From Mycobacterium colombiense (GTDB taxonomy: Bacteria; Actinomycetota; Actinomycetes; Mycobacteriales; Mycobacteriaceae): a stretch of 64,000 nucleotides of DNA. Below, piece after piece: positions 39,847-48,900 of this stretch. Below the pieces are notes generated by a model. It worked only from the letters and a program-made list of their open reading frames with translations. It was not told the origin of the DNA and made no database searches. The stretch's first letter is position 1. Each line of letters begins with the position of its first letter. The stretch is taken from assembly GCF_001665835.1 (NCBI RefSeq), contig NZ_LZSX01000062.1:1-64000 (forward strand), read 5' to 3'. Both the position numbers and the translations under genes were made by a program.

Positions 39847-40746
39847 GTGACCTTACCGTGGACGCCGAGCAGGCTCGGCAACCTCACCGGCAAACGCGTG
39901 ATCGTGACCGGAGCGACCAACGGCGTCGGGCTCGGCACCGCGCGGGCGCTCGCCAAAGCCGGCGCGCACGTGATCCTGGCCGTGCGCAACACCCAACTCG
40001 GGGAGCAACGCGCCGCAGAAATCTCCGCAATGGGTGGCTCGACCGCCGTGGTCAAGCTCGACCTCGCCGACCAGTCGTCGGTGCGCGCGTTCGCGGGCCT
40101 GATCGACGAGCCGGTGGACATCCTGGTCAACAACGCGGGGGCCCTGACCGACCGGCGCACCGAGACGGTCGACGGCTTCGAGATGACGCTGGGCACCAAC
40201 CTGCTCGGGCCCTTCGCCCTGACCAATCTGCTGCTGGGAAAGGTGCGCTCGCAGATCATCAACGTCGGCTCCGACGCGCACCGGTCGGCGACGCTGCGGC
40301 TCGACGACCCGCACCTGCGTCAGCACAAGTGGACGCGGTTGGGCGCCTACGCGCAGTCGAAGCTCGCGGTCATGCTGTGGGGGCTGGAGCTGGACCGCAG
40401 GCTGCGCGCGGCCGGATCGCCGATCGTCACGCAGCTCACCCACCCGGGCTGGGTGGCCTCCAACCTGTCGAACCTCGGCGACTCGCCGCTGATGTCGCTG
40501 GCCCACAAGGGGGTCAAGGCGGTGGCCGACCGGTTGGCCAACGACATCGACGAAGGTGCGGCGCCCACGCTCTACTGCATCAGCGAGCCGATTCCGCCGG
40601 GCAGCTACGTCGGGGTCAGCGGCAGGTTCGGGCTTCGCGGCGGCCCGGTGCTGATCGGCCGCACACAGCTGGCATGCGATTACGACACTGCCGGGCGCTT
40701 GGTGGGCTTCGCCGAGCACGAGACCGGCACGACACTGGAGGTGTAG
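39847..40746 (+). CDS. short-chain dehydrogenase/reductase, WWOX/RDH type
   Basis: A 299-residue SDR. The cofactor motif is VIVTGATNGVGLGTARALAK near residue 18, ILAVRN indicates NADP(H), DILVNNAGALTDRR follows, and the catalytic Tyr-Lys is in YAQSKLAVML near 178. The extended C-terminal part (HPGWVASNLSNL) resembles retinol-dehydrogenase-like SDRs. The GTG at 39847 lies 8 nt after a -10 box. The next SDR starts 2 nt after the stop. The substrate is unknown. Confidence 0.85.
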   Translation: MTLPWTPSRLGNLTGKRVIVTGATNGVGLGTARALAKAGAHVILAVRNTQLGEQRAAEISAMGGSTAVVKLDLADQSSVRAFAGLIDEPVDILVNNAGALTDRRTETVDGFEMTLGTNLLGPFALTNLLLGKVRSQIINVGSDAHRSATLRLDDPHLRQHKWTRLGAYAQSKLAVMLWGLELDRRLRAAGSPIVTQLTHPGWVASNLSNLGDSPLMSLAHKGVKAVADRLANDIDEGAAPTLYCISEPIPPGSYVGVSGRFGLRGGPVLIGRTQLACDYDTAGRLVGFAEHETGTTLEV

Positions 40747-40748
40747 TC

Positions 40749-41570
40749 ATGGGTGAATTCGACAACACGGTTGCCGTGATCACCGGCGCCGCGCGCGGCC
40801 AGGGCCGCAGCCACGCCGTGGCGCTGGCCGAGCAGGGCGCCGACATCATCGCCGTCGACATCTGCGCCGATCTCGAGGCGATTCCCTACGCCCTGGGGAC
40901 CGAATCCGAGCTCGCCGAGACCGTGCAGCTGGTCCAGGCCGCCGGGCGCAAGGCGGTCTCCGTCGCCGCGGACGTCCGCGACCTCAAGGGGCTGCAGGCC
41001 GGGGTGCGGGCCGGCGTCGACGAGCTCGGCGATATCGACGTCGTCGTCGCCAATGCCGGGGTGGTGGCCATCGGGGTCACCGACCCCGAGGCCGAGCCGG
41101 TGTTCAACACGATCGTCGACACCAACCTCAAGGGCGTGTGGCACACCCTGCTGTCGACGGTTCCCTCGATCGTGCGCAAGGGCCGCGGCGGCTCGGTGGT
41201 GCTGGTCAGCTCGTCGCAAGGCCTGACCGGCCGCGGCGGCGACGGCAGCGCGGCGATGTTCGCCTACGCCGCGTCCAAACACGGGGTGGTGGGGCTGATG
41301 CGGTCGGCGGCGAATGCCTATGCGCCGCACAAGATTCGGGTCAATTCGATACATCCGGGCGGTGTTGCGACGCCGATGATCCTCAACGATTTCGTGGTGA
41401 ACCGGATGCTGGAGAACCCCAACCCGGCGCTGTCGCAGACGTTGCTACCCGACGCGCCGTTGGTCGAGGCGCAAGACGTCACCGAAGCGGTGCTCTGGCT
41501 TGCCGGACCACGGTCGCGCTACATCACCGGTGCGGCGATACCGGTGGACGCCGGCCACGTCGCCATGTGA
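40749..41570 (+). CDS. mycofactocin-type SDR oxidoreductase
   Basis: A 273-residue SDR. TGAARGQGRSHAVALAEQGA near residue 14, DICADLEAIPYALGTESELA after the second strand, VVANAGVVAIG, and YAASKHGVVGLMRS near 178 are visible. The insertion after IAVDICADLE is the hallmark of SDRs that hold NAD tightly and pass electrons to mycofactocin. Such enzymes oxidise alcohols in mycobacteria. It follows the preceding SDR after 2 nt. No mycofactocin biosynthesis gene lies in this window. It ends 101 nt from rpmB. Confidence 0.85.
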   Translation: MGEFDNTVAVITGAARGQGRSHAVALAEQGADIIAVDICADLEAIPYALGTESELAETVQLVQAAGRKAVSVAADVRDLKGLQAGVRAGVDELGDIDVVVANAGVVAIGVTDPEAEPVFNTIVDTNLKGVWHTLLSTVPSIVRKGRGGSVVLVSSSQGLTGRGGDGSAAMFAYAASKHGVVGLMRSAANAYAPHKIRVNSIHPGGVATPMILNDFVVNRMLENPNPALSQTLLPDAPLVEAQDVTEAVLWLAGPRSRYITGAAIPVDAGHVAM

Positions 41571-41671
41571 CGACGGCTGCTCTTGCCCGATGGTGACGAC
41601 CCGTCCCCCGAAAGCGGGAGGTACCCCCAGCGCCCGGCGGGAATGTTGCTGCCGCGTGTGCGGCAGCGCCA

Positions 41672-41866
41672 CTAGCCCCGGACGACCTTGCCGGCCTTGA
41701 TGCAGGACGTGCAGACGTTCAGACGCTGCTTGTTGCCGCCCGGACGGGTGACGACGTGCACGGTCTGGACGTTGGGATCCCACCGGCGGCTGGTGCGGCG
41801 GTGGGAGTGCGACACCGACTTACCGAAGCCGGGGCCTTTCCCGCAGATGTCGCACACAGCGGCCAT
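41672..41866 (-). CDS. rpmB: 50S ribosomal protein L28, zinc-binding form
   Basis: A 64-residue L28: MAAVCDICGKGPGFGKSVSH, then RRTSRRWDPNVQTVHV and LNVCTSCIKAGKVVRG. The two CxxC pairs are the zinc ribbon of the C+ form; mycobacteria also carry zinc-free paralogues elsewhere that replace such proteins in zinc shortage. ATG at 41866, preceded by GAGGAG. It is divergent from the transglycosylase-like gene. Confidence 0.95.
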   Translation of the reverse strand: MAAVCDICGKGPGFGKSVSHSHRRTSRRWDPNVQTVHVVTRPGGNKQRLNVCTSCIKAGKVVRG

Positions 41867-42258
41867 TGTTCAAGCTCCTCAAATCTCGGGGGTCCGGCAA
41901 TCCGGCCGGGACAGCCCAGGTTCGCCCGGGCCCAACCAGAATACCGACTGTGGTGGCAACCACCAAAACGGTCACCACCGGCTGACCCCGCGGTTACGTG
42001 GGGTCGCGCCGGGTCGGCTGTGTGCTGGGACCCCTCGCACCGTCGACATGCAGTCGATCACAGTTGCCGGTCGGATCAGGGTTGCTCGGGCAAACCGCCG
42101 CTAGGATGGCGTCGCCGCCGATGGTCGGCGCGGTCCCGTGTCAGACGTGGACGGCGCGCTGGCCGTGGCTGAAGTTTTCTTCCCGGTGGTGCCGGCCCGC
42201 GCGATGTTGCGGATGAGGCTGGGAAGCAATATCGGCAGGCTTGAGGGGAGTGCGCGGA
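41867..42258. other. 392-nt intergenic region, rpmB / transglycosylase-like gene
   Basis: No gene is recognised. The inverted repeat GACCCC/GGGGTC (about 41983-42004) lies in the middle. TAGGAT at 42102-42107 could be a -10 box for the gene at 42259, giving a leader of about 140 nt. I found no match to a known riboswitch core, although cell-wall hydrolase genes in actinobacteria often have long structured leaders. Confidence 0.35.
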
Positions 42259-42999
42259 GTGTTTGCGCGCGCCGAAAACACCGCTGGTTCCGCCCGCGTC
42301 GAAAGCCGACGTGGCTGTCCGGCGGGCGTACGACGGTTGGCATCGCGGTTGCGACGGGTCGCGACGGCTTATCTGGTAGTGACGGCGCTGGGCAGCATCG
42401 CTATAGGCGGTACCTCGGGTAACACCCCGGCCGGCGGCTTCGGGCCGGGCCCGAAAGCGTCGTGGTCCGGCCGAGCCGGTGCCGCGGCGTCTTGGTGGCA
42501 GCCCGATGGTCGTCGTGCTGCGGTGCACGAGGCCGCTGCCGCCCCGCGCGGGATCGACCTGCGACAGGTGGCTTTCGACGGTCGGGGAGCGTGGCCGGAC
42601 GGACCGGAGGCCGTCCGCGCCTACCTGGAAGAAGCGCTGACGCGGATAGGCATTACCGACGCGCCGGCCCGCGGCCATTGGATCGAGGGAATGATGACGA
42701 TCGCCGATCACGAGGCCCAGTTCCACGCGAACGCCATCAACCTGTCGGACAGCAACGCCTACGGGCCGGCCCAACTCGACGGAGGCCCGCTGCACGCGAC
42801 CCGGGGCCCGTGGCAGGTGATGCCGGATACCTTCGCGGCTTTTCACCAGGCGGGGACGTCGAACTCGGCATGGGATCCGGTGGCCGCCGCGTGCGCGTCG
42901 ATCAACTATCAGATGAGTCGCTACGGGGTCAGCCGCGACGGCAGCAATCAGCGGATGCTCGTGGGGCAAGCCAATCCCGGTATCAGGCAGGGCTATTAA
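42259..42999 (+). CDS. membrane-anchored transglycosylase-like protein
   Basis: A 246-residue protein. After a basic N-terminus comes one hydrophobic segment (ATAYLVVTALGSIAIGG) that acts as signal anchor, then a low-complexity linker. From about residue 110 a lysozyme/SLT-like domain follows: WIEGMMTIADHEAQFHANAI with a candidate catalytic Glu, then GPWQVMPDTFAAF and CASINYQMSRYG. This form is common in mycobacteria and their phages. The GTG at 42259 is chosen because AGGGGAG lies 8 nt upstream; TTG 42241 and GTG 42250 are alternatives. The function, peptidoglycan cleavage, is inferred. Confidence 0.65.
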   Translation: MFARAENTAGSARVESRRGCPAGVRRLASRLRRVATAYLVVTALGSIAIGGTSGNTPAGGFGPGPKASWSGRAGAAASWWQPDGRRAAVHEAAAAPRGIDLRQVAFDGRGAWPDGPEAVRAYLEEALTRIGITDAPARGHWIEGMMTIADHEAQFHANAINLSDSNAYGPAQLDGGPLHATRGPWQVMPDTFAAFHQAGTSNSAWDPVAAACASINYQMSRYGVSRDGSNQRMLVGQANPGIRQGY

Positions 43000-43152
43000 A
43001 CCCGTCCGCGGTTTATTCTTGCGAGGGTGAATGGCGTCGAGGACCACCTCGATCAGATGGATCTGATACTCGCTGCTCAGGCTTTCGCAACGGCGCGGAG
43101 CAACTGAACGCAGCGGCTGCATCGCACGGCTACGCTGGCGCCCACCCCGGAA

Positions 43153-44862
43153 TTGGCGCGGAGGAGGTGGGTCACCCTGGGCACTGCTGACACGTCGCAG
43201 GATCGTCTGCTCGATGCGATCACCTTGCGCGACTGGGCGCACACCGCCGTCAGCGACCTGATCACGCACATCGACGAGATCAACCGGCTCAACGTCTTCC
43301 CCGTCGCCGACTCCGACACCGGCGCCAACATGCTGTTCACCATGCGATCGGCGCTGGCCGAGGCCAAGGCGGGCGCCGAGGGCTCGACCTGCGTGGCGCG
43401 GGCCGCGGCGGCGCTGTCGGCCGGCGCGCTGAACGGCGCGCGCGGCAATTCCGGGGTGATCCTGTCGCAGATCCTGCGGGGCATCGCCGACGCCACCGCG
43501 ACCGCCGCGGCCGCCGCCGGCGGCGAGCTGGCCCACATCGACGTCGTCGTCCTCGGTGCGGCGCTGCAGCGTGGCGTGGAGCTGGTGATCAGTTCGATGG
43601 GCGGTGAGGAGGTCCCCGGGACCATCGTCTCGGTGCTGCGGGCGGCCGCCGGTGCGGTAGCGCAGTGCGCCGGGGACGGGCTGGTGCCGGCGGTCATCGC
43701 CGCCGGTGACGCGGCGGTGGTGGCGCTGGAAAAGACCCCCGAACAGCTCGAAGTGCTGGCCGACGCGGGCGCCGTGGACGCCGGCGGGCGCGGTCTGCTG
43801 GTCCTGCTGGACGCGTTGCGATCCACTATCACCGGGCAAGCGCCGGCCCGCACGGTGTACGAGCTGTCGCCGCGCGCGCCCCAGCCGGAGGCGGCCCCGC
43901 AGCGCCCGGCGCCCCAGTTCGAGGTGATGTACCGGTTGGACGGCTGCGAGCCCACGGCGGCGGACACGCTGCGCGACCGGCTGGGGGAGCTGGGTGATTC
44001 GGTGGGCATCGCCTCGGCGCCGTCGTCGGCGCAGCGGTCGTACTCGGTGCACGTGCACACCGACGACGCCGGCGCCGCCGTGGAGGCGGGACTGGCGGCC
44101 GGGCGGCTCAGCCGAATCGTCATCTCGGCGCTGAGCTCCGGCACCCCCGGGCTGCCCACCGGCGGCTGGACGCGGGAGCGCGCGGTGCTGGCCGTGGTCG
44201 ACGGCGACGGCGCAGCCGACCTGTTCGCCGGCGAGGGCGCCTGCGTGCTGCAGCGCGACCCCGGGCACGATCCCGTCACCAACATCAGCGCGCACCAGCT
44301 GATGCGGGCCGTCGTCGACACCGGCGCCGCCCAGGTGATGGTGCTGCCCAACGGCTATGTGGCGGCCGAGGAGCTGGTGGCCGGCTGCACCGCGGCCATC
44401 GGCTGGGGGATCGACGTGGTGCCGATCCCGACCGGGTCGATGGTGCAGGGGCTGGCCGCGCTGGCGGTGCACGAAACCGACCGGCAGGCGGTGGACGACG
44501 GCTACACCATGGCCCGCGCCGCCGGTGCGGCGCGGCACGGCTCGGTGCGCATCGCCACCGAGAGCGCGTTGACCTGGGCGGGGCGCTGCCGCCCGGGCGA
44601 CGGCCTGGGGATCGCGGGCGACGAGGTGCTGATCGTGGCCGCGGACGCCGTCGGGGCGGCGATCGGCCTGCTCGATCTCCTGCTGGCCTCCGGCGGGGAC
44701 CTGGTGACGGTGCTGTTGGGCGCCGGCGTCGACACCGACGGCGACGCCGGGGCCGTCGGCGACATCCTGGAAGAGCACATGCACGACCACCACCCCGGAA
44801 CCGAACTGGTCACCTACCGCACCGGCCACCACGGTGACGCGCTGCTGATCGGGGTCGAGTAG
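43153..44862 (+). CDS. FakA-like DAK-family protein, intact (Rv2975c-Rv2974c)
   Basis: A protein of up to 569 residues. The N-terminal DhaL-type kinase domain has LNVFPVADSDTGANMLFTMR near residue 45 with the Mg-binding aspartates, and NGARGNSGVILSQILRGI near 94. A middle and C-terminal FakA domain follows, ending LVTYRTGHHGDALLIGVE. In Firmicutes FakA phosphorylates FakB-bound fatty acids. M. tuberculosis has the gene split in two annotated pieces; here one frame is open throughout. The start is unclear: TTG 43153 is in frame, but the ribosome site GGAGGAGG at 43160-43167 points to a later, non-standard codon near 43177. recG follows after 2 nt. Confidence 0.85.
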   Translation: MARRRWVTLGTADTSQDRLLDAITLRDWAHTAVSDLITHIDEINRLNVFPVADSDTGANMLFTMRSALAEAKAGAEGSTCVARAAAALSAGALNGARGNSGVILSQILRGIADATATAAAAAGGELAHIDVVVLGAALQRGVELVISSMGGEEVPGTIVSVLRAAAGAVAQCAGDGLVPAVIAAGDAAVVALEKTPEQLEVLADAGAVDAGGRGLLVLLDALRSTITGQAPARTVYELSPRAPQPEAAPQRPAPQFEVMYRLDGCEPTAADTLRDRLGELGDSVGIASAPSSAQRSYSVHVHTDDAGAAVEAGLAAGRLSRIVISALSSGTPGLPTGGWTRERAVLAVVDGDGAADLFAGEGACVLQRDPGHDPVTNISAHQLMRAVVDTGAAQVMVLPNGYVAAEELVAGCTAAIGWGIDVVPIPTGSMVQGLAALAVHETDRQAVDDGYTMARAAGAARHGSVRIATESALTWAGRCRPGDGLGIAGDEVLIVAADAVGAAIGLLDLLLASGGDLVTVLLGAGVDTDGDAGAVGDILEEHMHDHHPGTELVTYRTGHHGDALLIGVE

Positions 44863-44864
44863 CG

Positions 44865-47084
44865 ATGGTGTCGCTGAGCGACCGGCTGGACTTCGTCGTG
44901 GGCGCCAAGGCCGCCGACTCCCTCGACGAGGTGTTCGGCATCCGGACCGTCGACGACCTGCTGCGCCACTACCCGCGCAGCTACACCGAGGGCGCCAGTC
45001 GGTGGGAAGGCGACGGCGAGCGACCCGAAACGGGCGAGCACATCACCATCATCGACACGATCGCCGAAACCAAGACGTTCCCGATGAAGAAGACGCCGAA
45101 GAAAATGTGCCACCGCATCACGCTCGGCGCCGGGCGCGGCAAGGTGACCGCGACGTTCTTCAACGCGAATTACCTGAAGAAGGACCTGGTTAAGGGCGCC
45201 AAGGTGATGCTCTCCGGCGAGGTCGGATTCTTCAACAACGTGATGCAGTTGACGCACCCGGCGTTCCTGATCCTCGACTCCCCGGATGGACGCAACCGCG
45301 GGACCCGGTCTCTGAAGAACATCGCCGACGCGTCGGGCGCGACCAGCGGCGAAGAATTGCTGGACGCCTACGAACGCCACTTCTTCCCGATCTATCCGGC
45401 CAGCACGAAACTGCAGAGCTGGGACATCTTTTCGTGCGTGCGCCAGGTGCTCGACGTGCTCGATCCGGTGCCGGATCCGCTGCCCGAGGAACTGCGCGCG
45501 AAGCTCGGCCTGGTGTCCGAAGACGAGGCGTTGCGCGACATCCATCTGGCCGAGAGCGAGCCGCGGCGGCAGCGGGCCCGGGAGCGCCTCACCTTCGACG
45601 AAGCCGTCGGCCTGCAGTGGGCGCTGGTGGCCCGCCGCCACGGCGAGCTGTCGGAGTCGGGCCCGCCCGCACCGCCGCGTCCGGACGGTCTGGCCGCAGA
45701 ACTGTTGGGGCGGTTACCCTTCGAGCTGACCGCGGGGCAGCGCGAAGTGCTCGGTGTGCTGTCCGACGGGCTCGCGGCGACCCGCCCGCTGAACCGCCTG
45801 CTGCAGGGCGAGGTGGGTTCCGGCAAGACGATCGTCTCGGTGCTGGCGATGCTGCAGATGGTCGACGCCGGCTATCAGTGCGCGCTGCTGGCGCCGACGG
45901 AAGTGCTTGCCGCGCAACATCTCCGGTCGATTCGCGACGTGCTCGGCCCGTTGGCGATGGCGGGCCAGCTCGGGGGCGCCGACAACGGCACCCGGCTGGC
46001 GCTGCTGACCGGTTCGATGACGGCCGCCCAGAAGAAGCAGATCCGCGCCGAGATCGCCGGCGGTGAGGTCGGCATCGTCGTCGGCACCCACGCGCTGCTG
46101 CAGGACGCGGTGGAATTCGACAACCTGGGCATGGTGGTGGTCGACGAACAGCACCGCTTCGGTGTCGAGCAGCGAGATCAGTTGCGCGCCAAGGCCCGTC
46201 CTGGCGTGACACCGCATCTGCTGGTGATGACGGCGACGCCGATCCCGCGCACCGTCGCGCTCACCGTCTACGGCGATCTGGAAACCTCGACGCTGCGCGA
46301 ACTTCCGCGCGGCCGCCAGCCCATCACCAGCAACGTCATCTTCGTCAAGGACAAGCCCGCGTGGCTGGACCGGGCTTGGCAGCGCATCACCGAGGAGGTG
46401 GCCGCCGGCCGCCAGGCCTACGTGGTGGCGCCGCGCATCGACGAGAGCGACGACCCGGGCGATCAGGAGCAGAACGCCAAGGCGCCGGAGACCGCCGAGG
46501 GCCTGTACGCCCGGCTGCGCTCGGGGGAGCTGGCGAGCCTGCGGCTGGGTCTGATGCACGGGCGGCTGTCGGCGGAGGAGAAGGACGCCGCGATGACGGC
46601 CTTCCGGGCCGGCGAGGTCGATGTTCTGGTGTGCACCACCGTCATCGAGGTGGGCGTCGACGTACCCAACGCCACCGTCATGCTGGTGATGGACGCCGAC
46701 CGGTTCGGGATCAGTCAGTTGCATCAGCTGCGCGGCCGGATCGGCCGCGGCCAGCATCCGAGCCTGTGCCTGTTCGCCAGCTGGTCTGCGCCGGGTTCGT
46801 CGGCCGGCCGGCGGCTGAGCGCGGTGGCCGGGACGCTGGACGGCTTCGCCCTGGCCGACCTCGACCTCAAGGAACGTCGAGAGGGAGATGTGTTGGGCCG
46901 CAACCAGTCCGGCAAGGCGATCACGCTGCGGCTGCTGTCGCTGGCCGACCATCAGGAATTCATCGAGGCGGCCCGGGACTTCTGCGTCCGGGCCTACACC
47001 GACGACCGCTCCCACCCCGGCTTGGCCGTGCTGGCAGCGCGATTCACCGATACCGACCGCATCGAATATCTGGACAAATCTTGA
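44865..47084 (+). CDS. recG: ATP-dependent DNA helicase RecG
   Basis: A 739-residue superfamily 2 helicase that remodels stalled forks and Holliday junctions. The N-terminal wedge domain (OB fold) leads to Walker A LLQGEVGSGKTIVSVLAML near residue 309, the DExH box VVVDEQHRFGVEQR near 421, TATPIPRTVALTVYGDLETS, then helicase motifs HGRLSAEEKDAAM and VLVCTTVIEVGVDVPNATVM, and QLRGRIGRG near 622. ATG at 44865, 2 nt after the DAK-family gene. The stop overlaps the TTG of the next gene. Confidence 0.96.
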   Translation: MVSLSDRLDFVVGAKAADSLDEVFGIRTVDDLLRHYPRSYTEGASRWEGDGERPETGEHITIIDTIAETKTFPMKKTPKKMCHRITLGAGRGKVTATFFNANYLKKDLVKGAKVMLSGEVGFFNNVMQLTHPAFLILDSPDGRNRGTRSLKNIADASGATSGEELLDAYERHFFPIYPASTKLQSWDIFSCVRQVLDVLDPVPDPLPEELRAKLGLVSEDEALRDIHLAESEPRRQRARERLTFDEAVGLQWALVARRHGELSESGPPAPPRPDGLAAELLGRLPFELTAGQREVLGVLSDGLAATRPLNRLLQGEVGSGKTIVSVLAMLQMVDAGYQCALLAPTEVLAAQHLRSIRDVLGPLAMAGQLGGADNGTRLALLTGSMTAAQKKQIRAEIAGGEVGIVVGTHALLQDAVEFDNLGMVVVDEQHRFGVEQRDQLRAKARPGVTPHLLVMTATPIPRTVALTVYGDLETSTLRELPRGRQPITSNVIFVKDKPAWLDRAWQRITEEVAAGRQAYVVAPRIDESDDPGDQEQNAKAPETAEGLYARLRSGELASLRLGLMHGRLSAEEKDAAMTAFRAGEVDVLVCTTVIEVGVDVPNATVMLVMDADRFGISQLHQLRGRIGRGQHPSLCLFASWSAPGSSAGRRLSAVAGTLDGFALADLDLKERREGDVLGRNQSGKAITLRLLSLADHQEFIEAARDFCVRAYTDDRSHPGLAVLAARFTDTDRIEYLDKS

Positions 47085-47794
47085 ACCGCAAAGTGCTGCT
47101 GTGGCTGGCCGCGGCGGCCGCGCTCGCGCTGCTGGTGGCCTACCAGACGGTGGGCTCCTCGACGGCCCGGGATTCGGCCGAATACGCCGCGCGCGCTGAC
47201 GTTCCGACGGTGCAGCCCGGCACCGACGTGCTCGCGGGCGTCGCCGTCGTGCCGCTGCGCCAGCACCGCTACGACTACCTGCGGTCGGCGTTCGGCGACG
47301 CCTGGGACGACGACAACGATGCGCCGATGGGGCACAACGGATGTGACACCCGCGACGACATCCTCAACCGCGATCTTGTCGACAGGACGTATGTGTCGGT
47401 CAAGCGGTGTCCGGACGCGGTGGCCACCGGCACGCTGCACGACCCGTACACCAACAAGACCATTGCGTTCCAGCGCGGGCCAAAGGTCGGCGAATCCGTT
47501 CAGATCGACCACATCGTCCCGCTCGCCTACGCCTGGGACATGGGCGCCAGCGGCTGGCCCGCCCCCGAGCGGCTGCGTTTCGCCAACGATCCGGCCAACC
47601 TGCTGGCCGTCGACGGGCAGGCCAATCAGGACAAGGGCGATTCGCCGCCGGCGCAATGGATGCCGCCGAATGGGGCGTTCGCATGCCAGTACGCCATGCA
47701 GTTCATCGCGGTGCTGCGCGGCTACGCGCTGCCGGTGGACCAGGCGTCGACCGGCGTGCTGCGGCAGGCCGCGACGACCTGCCCGACGGGATAG
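47081..47794 (+). CDS. secreted/anchored HNH-family protein (Rv2972c homologue)
   Basis: A 237-residue protein. The N-terminal segment KVLLWLAAAAALALLVAYQT is a signal anchor. The exported domain belongs to the DUF1524/HNH family: YDYLRSAFGDAWDDDNDAPM, RDDILNRDL, then VQIDHIVPLAYAWDMGASGW near residue 145 with the DH pair, and NDPANLLAVDGQANQDKGD. A nuclease activity outside the membrane is suggested but unproven. The TTG at 47081 overlaps the recG stop (TTGA) and yields exactly the M. tuberculosis length. Confidence 0.85.
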   Translation: MNRKVLLWLAAAAALALLVAYQTVGSSTARDSAEYAARADVPTVQPGTDVLAGVAVVPLRQHRYDYLRSAFGDAWDDDNDAPMGHNGCDTRDDILNRDLVDRTYVSVKRCPDAVATGTLHDPYTNKTIAFQRGPKVGESVQIDHIVPLAYAWDMGASGWPAPERLRFANDPANLLAVDGQANQDKGDSPPAQWMPPNGAFACQYAMQFIAVLRGYALPVDQASTGVLRQAATTCPTG

Positions 47795-47798
47795 CGGG

Positions 47799-48653
47799 CT
47801 ACGAGCCCGTGTAGGTCTCCGGGTCCGGGCGCAGCCGGGTGCCGTCGTTGAGGCTGTTGATCGCATCCATGTGCTCGTCGGCCAGCTCGAAGTCGAACAC
47901 GTCCAAGTTGGAGGCGATGTGCTCGGCGTTGGCCGACCGGAAGACGACCGCGTTGCCCAGCTGCAGGTTCCACCGCAGCAGCACCTGCGAGGCGGTCTTG
48001 CCGTATTCGCCTGCGACCGAATTCACCGTCGCGTTGTCGTTCAGCTTGCCCAGCGCCAGCGGCGTGTAGGACTGCGTGAGCACGTTGTGCTCGGCGTTGG
48101 TCTTGCGCAGCGCTTCCTGGTTGAGCAGCGGGTGCAGCTCGATCTGGTTGACCGCGGGGGTGACGAAGGTGAGATCGATGACCGTCGTCAGTTGCTCGTC
48201 GGTGAAGTTGGAGACGCCGATCGAGCGGGCATGACCATTCCCGCGCGACTGGATCAGCCCGCCGAAGGAGTTGACGTACGTCCCCAGCGACGGGGCGGGC
48301 CAGTGGATCAGGTAGAGGTCGACGTAGTCCAGGCCGAGGCGCTCGAGGCTGGCGCTGCACGCGTCCATCGCCCCCTTGAAACCCTGGTCGGGGGTCGCCA
48401 GCTTGGTGGTGACGAACAGCTCCGCGCGGGGAATGCCGGAGGCGGCGATCGCGCGCCCGACTGCGGCTTCATTCCCGTAGACCGCGGCGGTGTCGATCAG
48501 CCGGCAGCCGATTTCCAGCGCCACCGACACCGCGCGTTCGGTCTCGTCGTCCGACAATTCCGCGACGCCCAGGCCCAGGGCCGGGATCGTGTTTTCGTCG
48601 TTGAGAGCAATTGAGGGTAAGGCGGAGCCCGACTCGCCGGCCAATTCATTCAC
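47799..48653 (-). CDS. aldo-keto reductase (Rv2971 homologue)
   Basis: A 284-residue (alpha/beta)8 NADPH reductase of the AKR5 type. [20 protein letters not shown] near residue 52 holds the catalytic Asp and Tyr, [13 protein letters not shown] the Lys, and [18 protein letters not shown] the His. [20 protein letters not shown] is the C-terminal cofactor segment. It probably reduces reactive aldehydes and methylglyoxal-like dicarbonyls. It is tail-to-tail with the HNH-family gene. A decayed copy of the same family lies immediately upstream. Confidence 0.9.
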   Translation of the reverse strand: MNELAGESGSALPSIALNDENTIPALGLGVAELSDDETERAVSVALEIGCRLIDTAAVYGNEAAVGRAIAASGIPRAELFVTTKLATPDQGFKGAMDACSASLERLGLDYVDLYLIHWPAPSLGTYVNSFGGLIQSRGNGHARSIGVSNFTDEQLTTVIDLTFVTPAVNQIELHPLLNQEALRKTNAEHNVLTQSYTPLALGKLNDNATVNSVAGEYGKTASQVLLRWNLQLGNAVVFRSANAEHIASNLDVFDFELADEHMDAINSLNDGTRLRPDPETYTGS

Positions 48654-48659
48654 CTGCCT

Positions 48660-48900
48660 GTGACATTGAAGGTTCGAGATTGTGCACCGAGCCGGGTTCC
48701 GTCATCGGGCGAGAGATCAGCGCCGTTCGGCGCCGGTTCGAGGCGCTCGGTTCGATATTGAACACGTCGAAGTTGCTCGCAATCCGATGACAGCTCACCG
48801 ACTTGGGGATCACGATATTACCGAGTCAGTAAATGCAACCTAATCAGCACCTGGGCAGGTGTCTATCCGCGCCTTCTGTATCGAGTACGCCACCCCGTAC
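48660..48900 (-). pseudogene. decayed aldo-keto reductase C-terminus
   Basis: Translating the minus strand gives TPAQVLIRLHLLTR, then in another frame GNIVIPKSVSCHRIASNFDV followed by FNIE, and finally [14 protein letters not shown]. These are, in order, the last third of an aldo-keto reductase (compare [16 protein letters not shown] and [12 protein letters not shown] in the intact neighbour). In-frame stops and at least one frameshift separate the pieces, and the N-terminal two thirds are missing. IPKS, absent from the neighbour, suggests a diverged paralogue and not a recent duplicate. Confidence 0.7.

Noticed and set aside
42076-44832. 918-codon minus-strand frame
   Set aside because: Antisense of the DAK-family gene and transglycosylase-like gene; no domain recognised.
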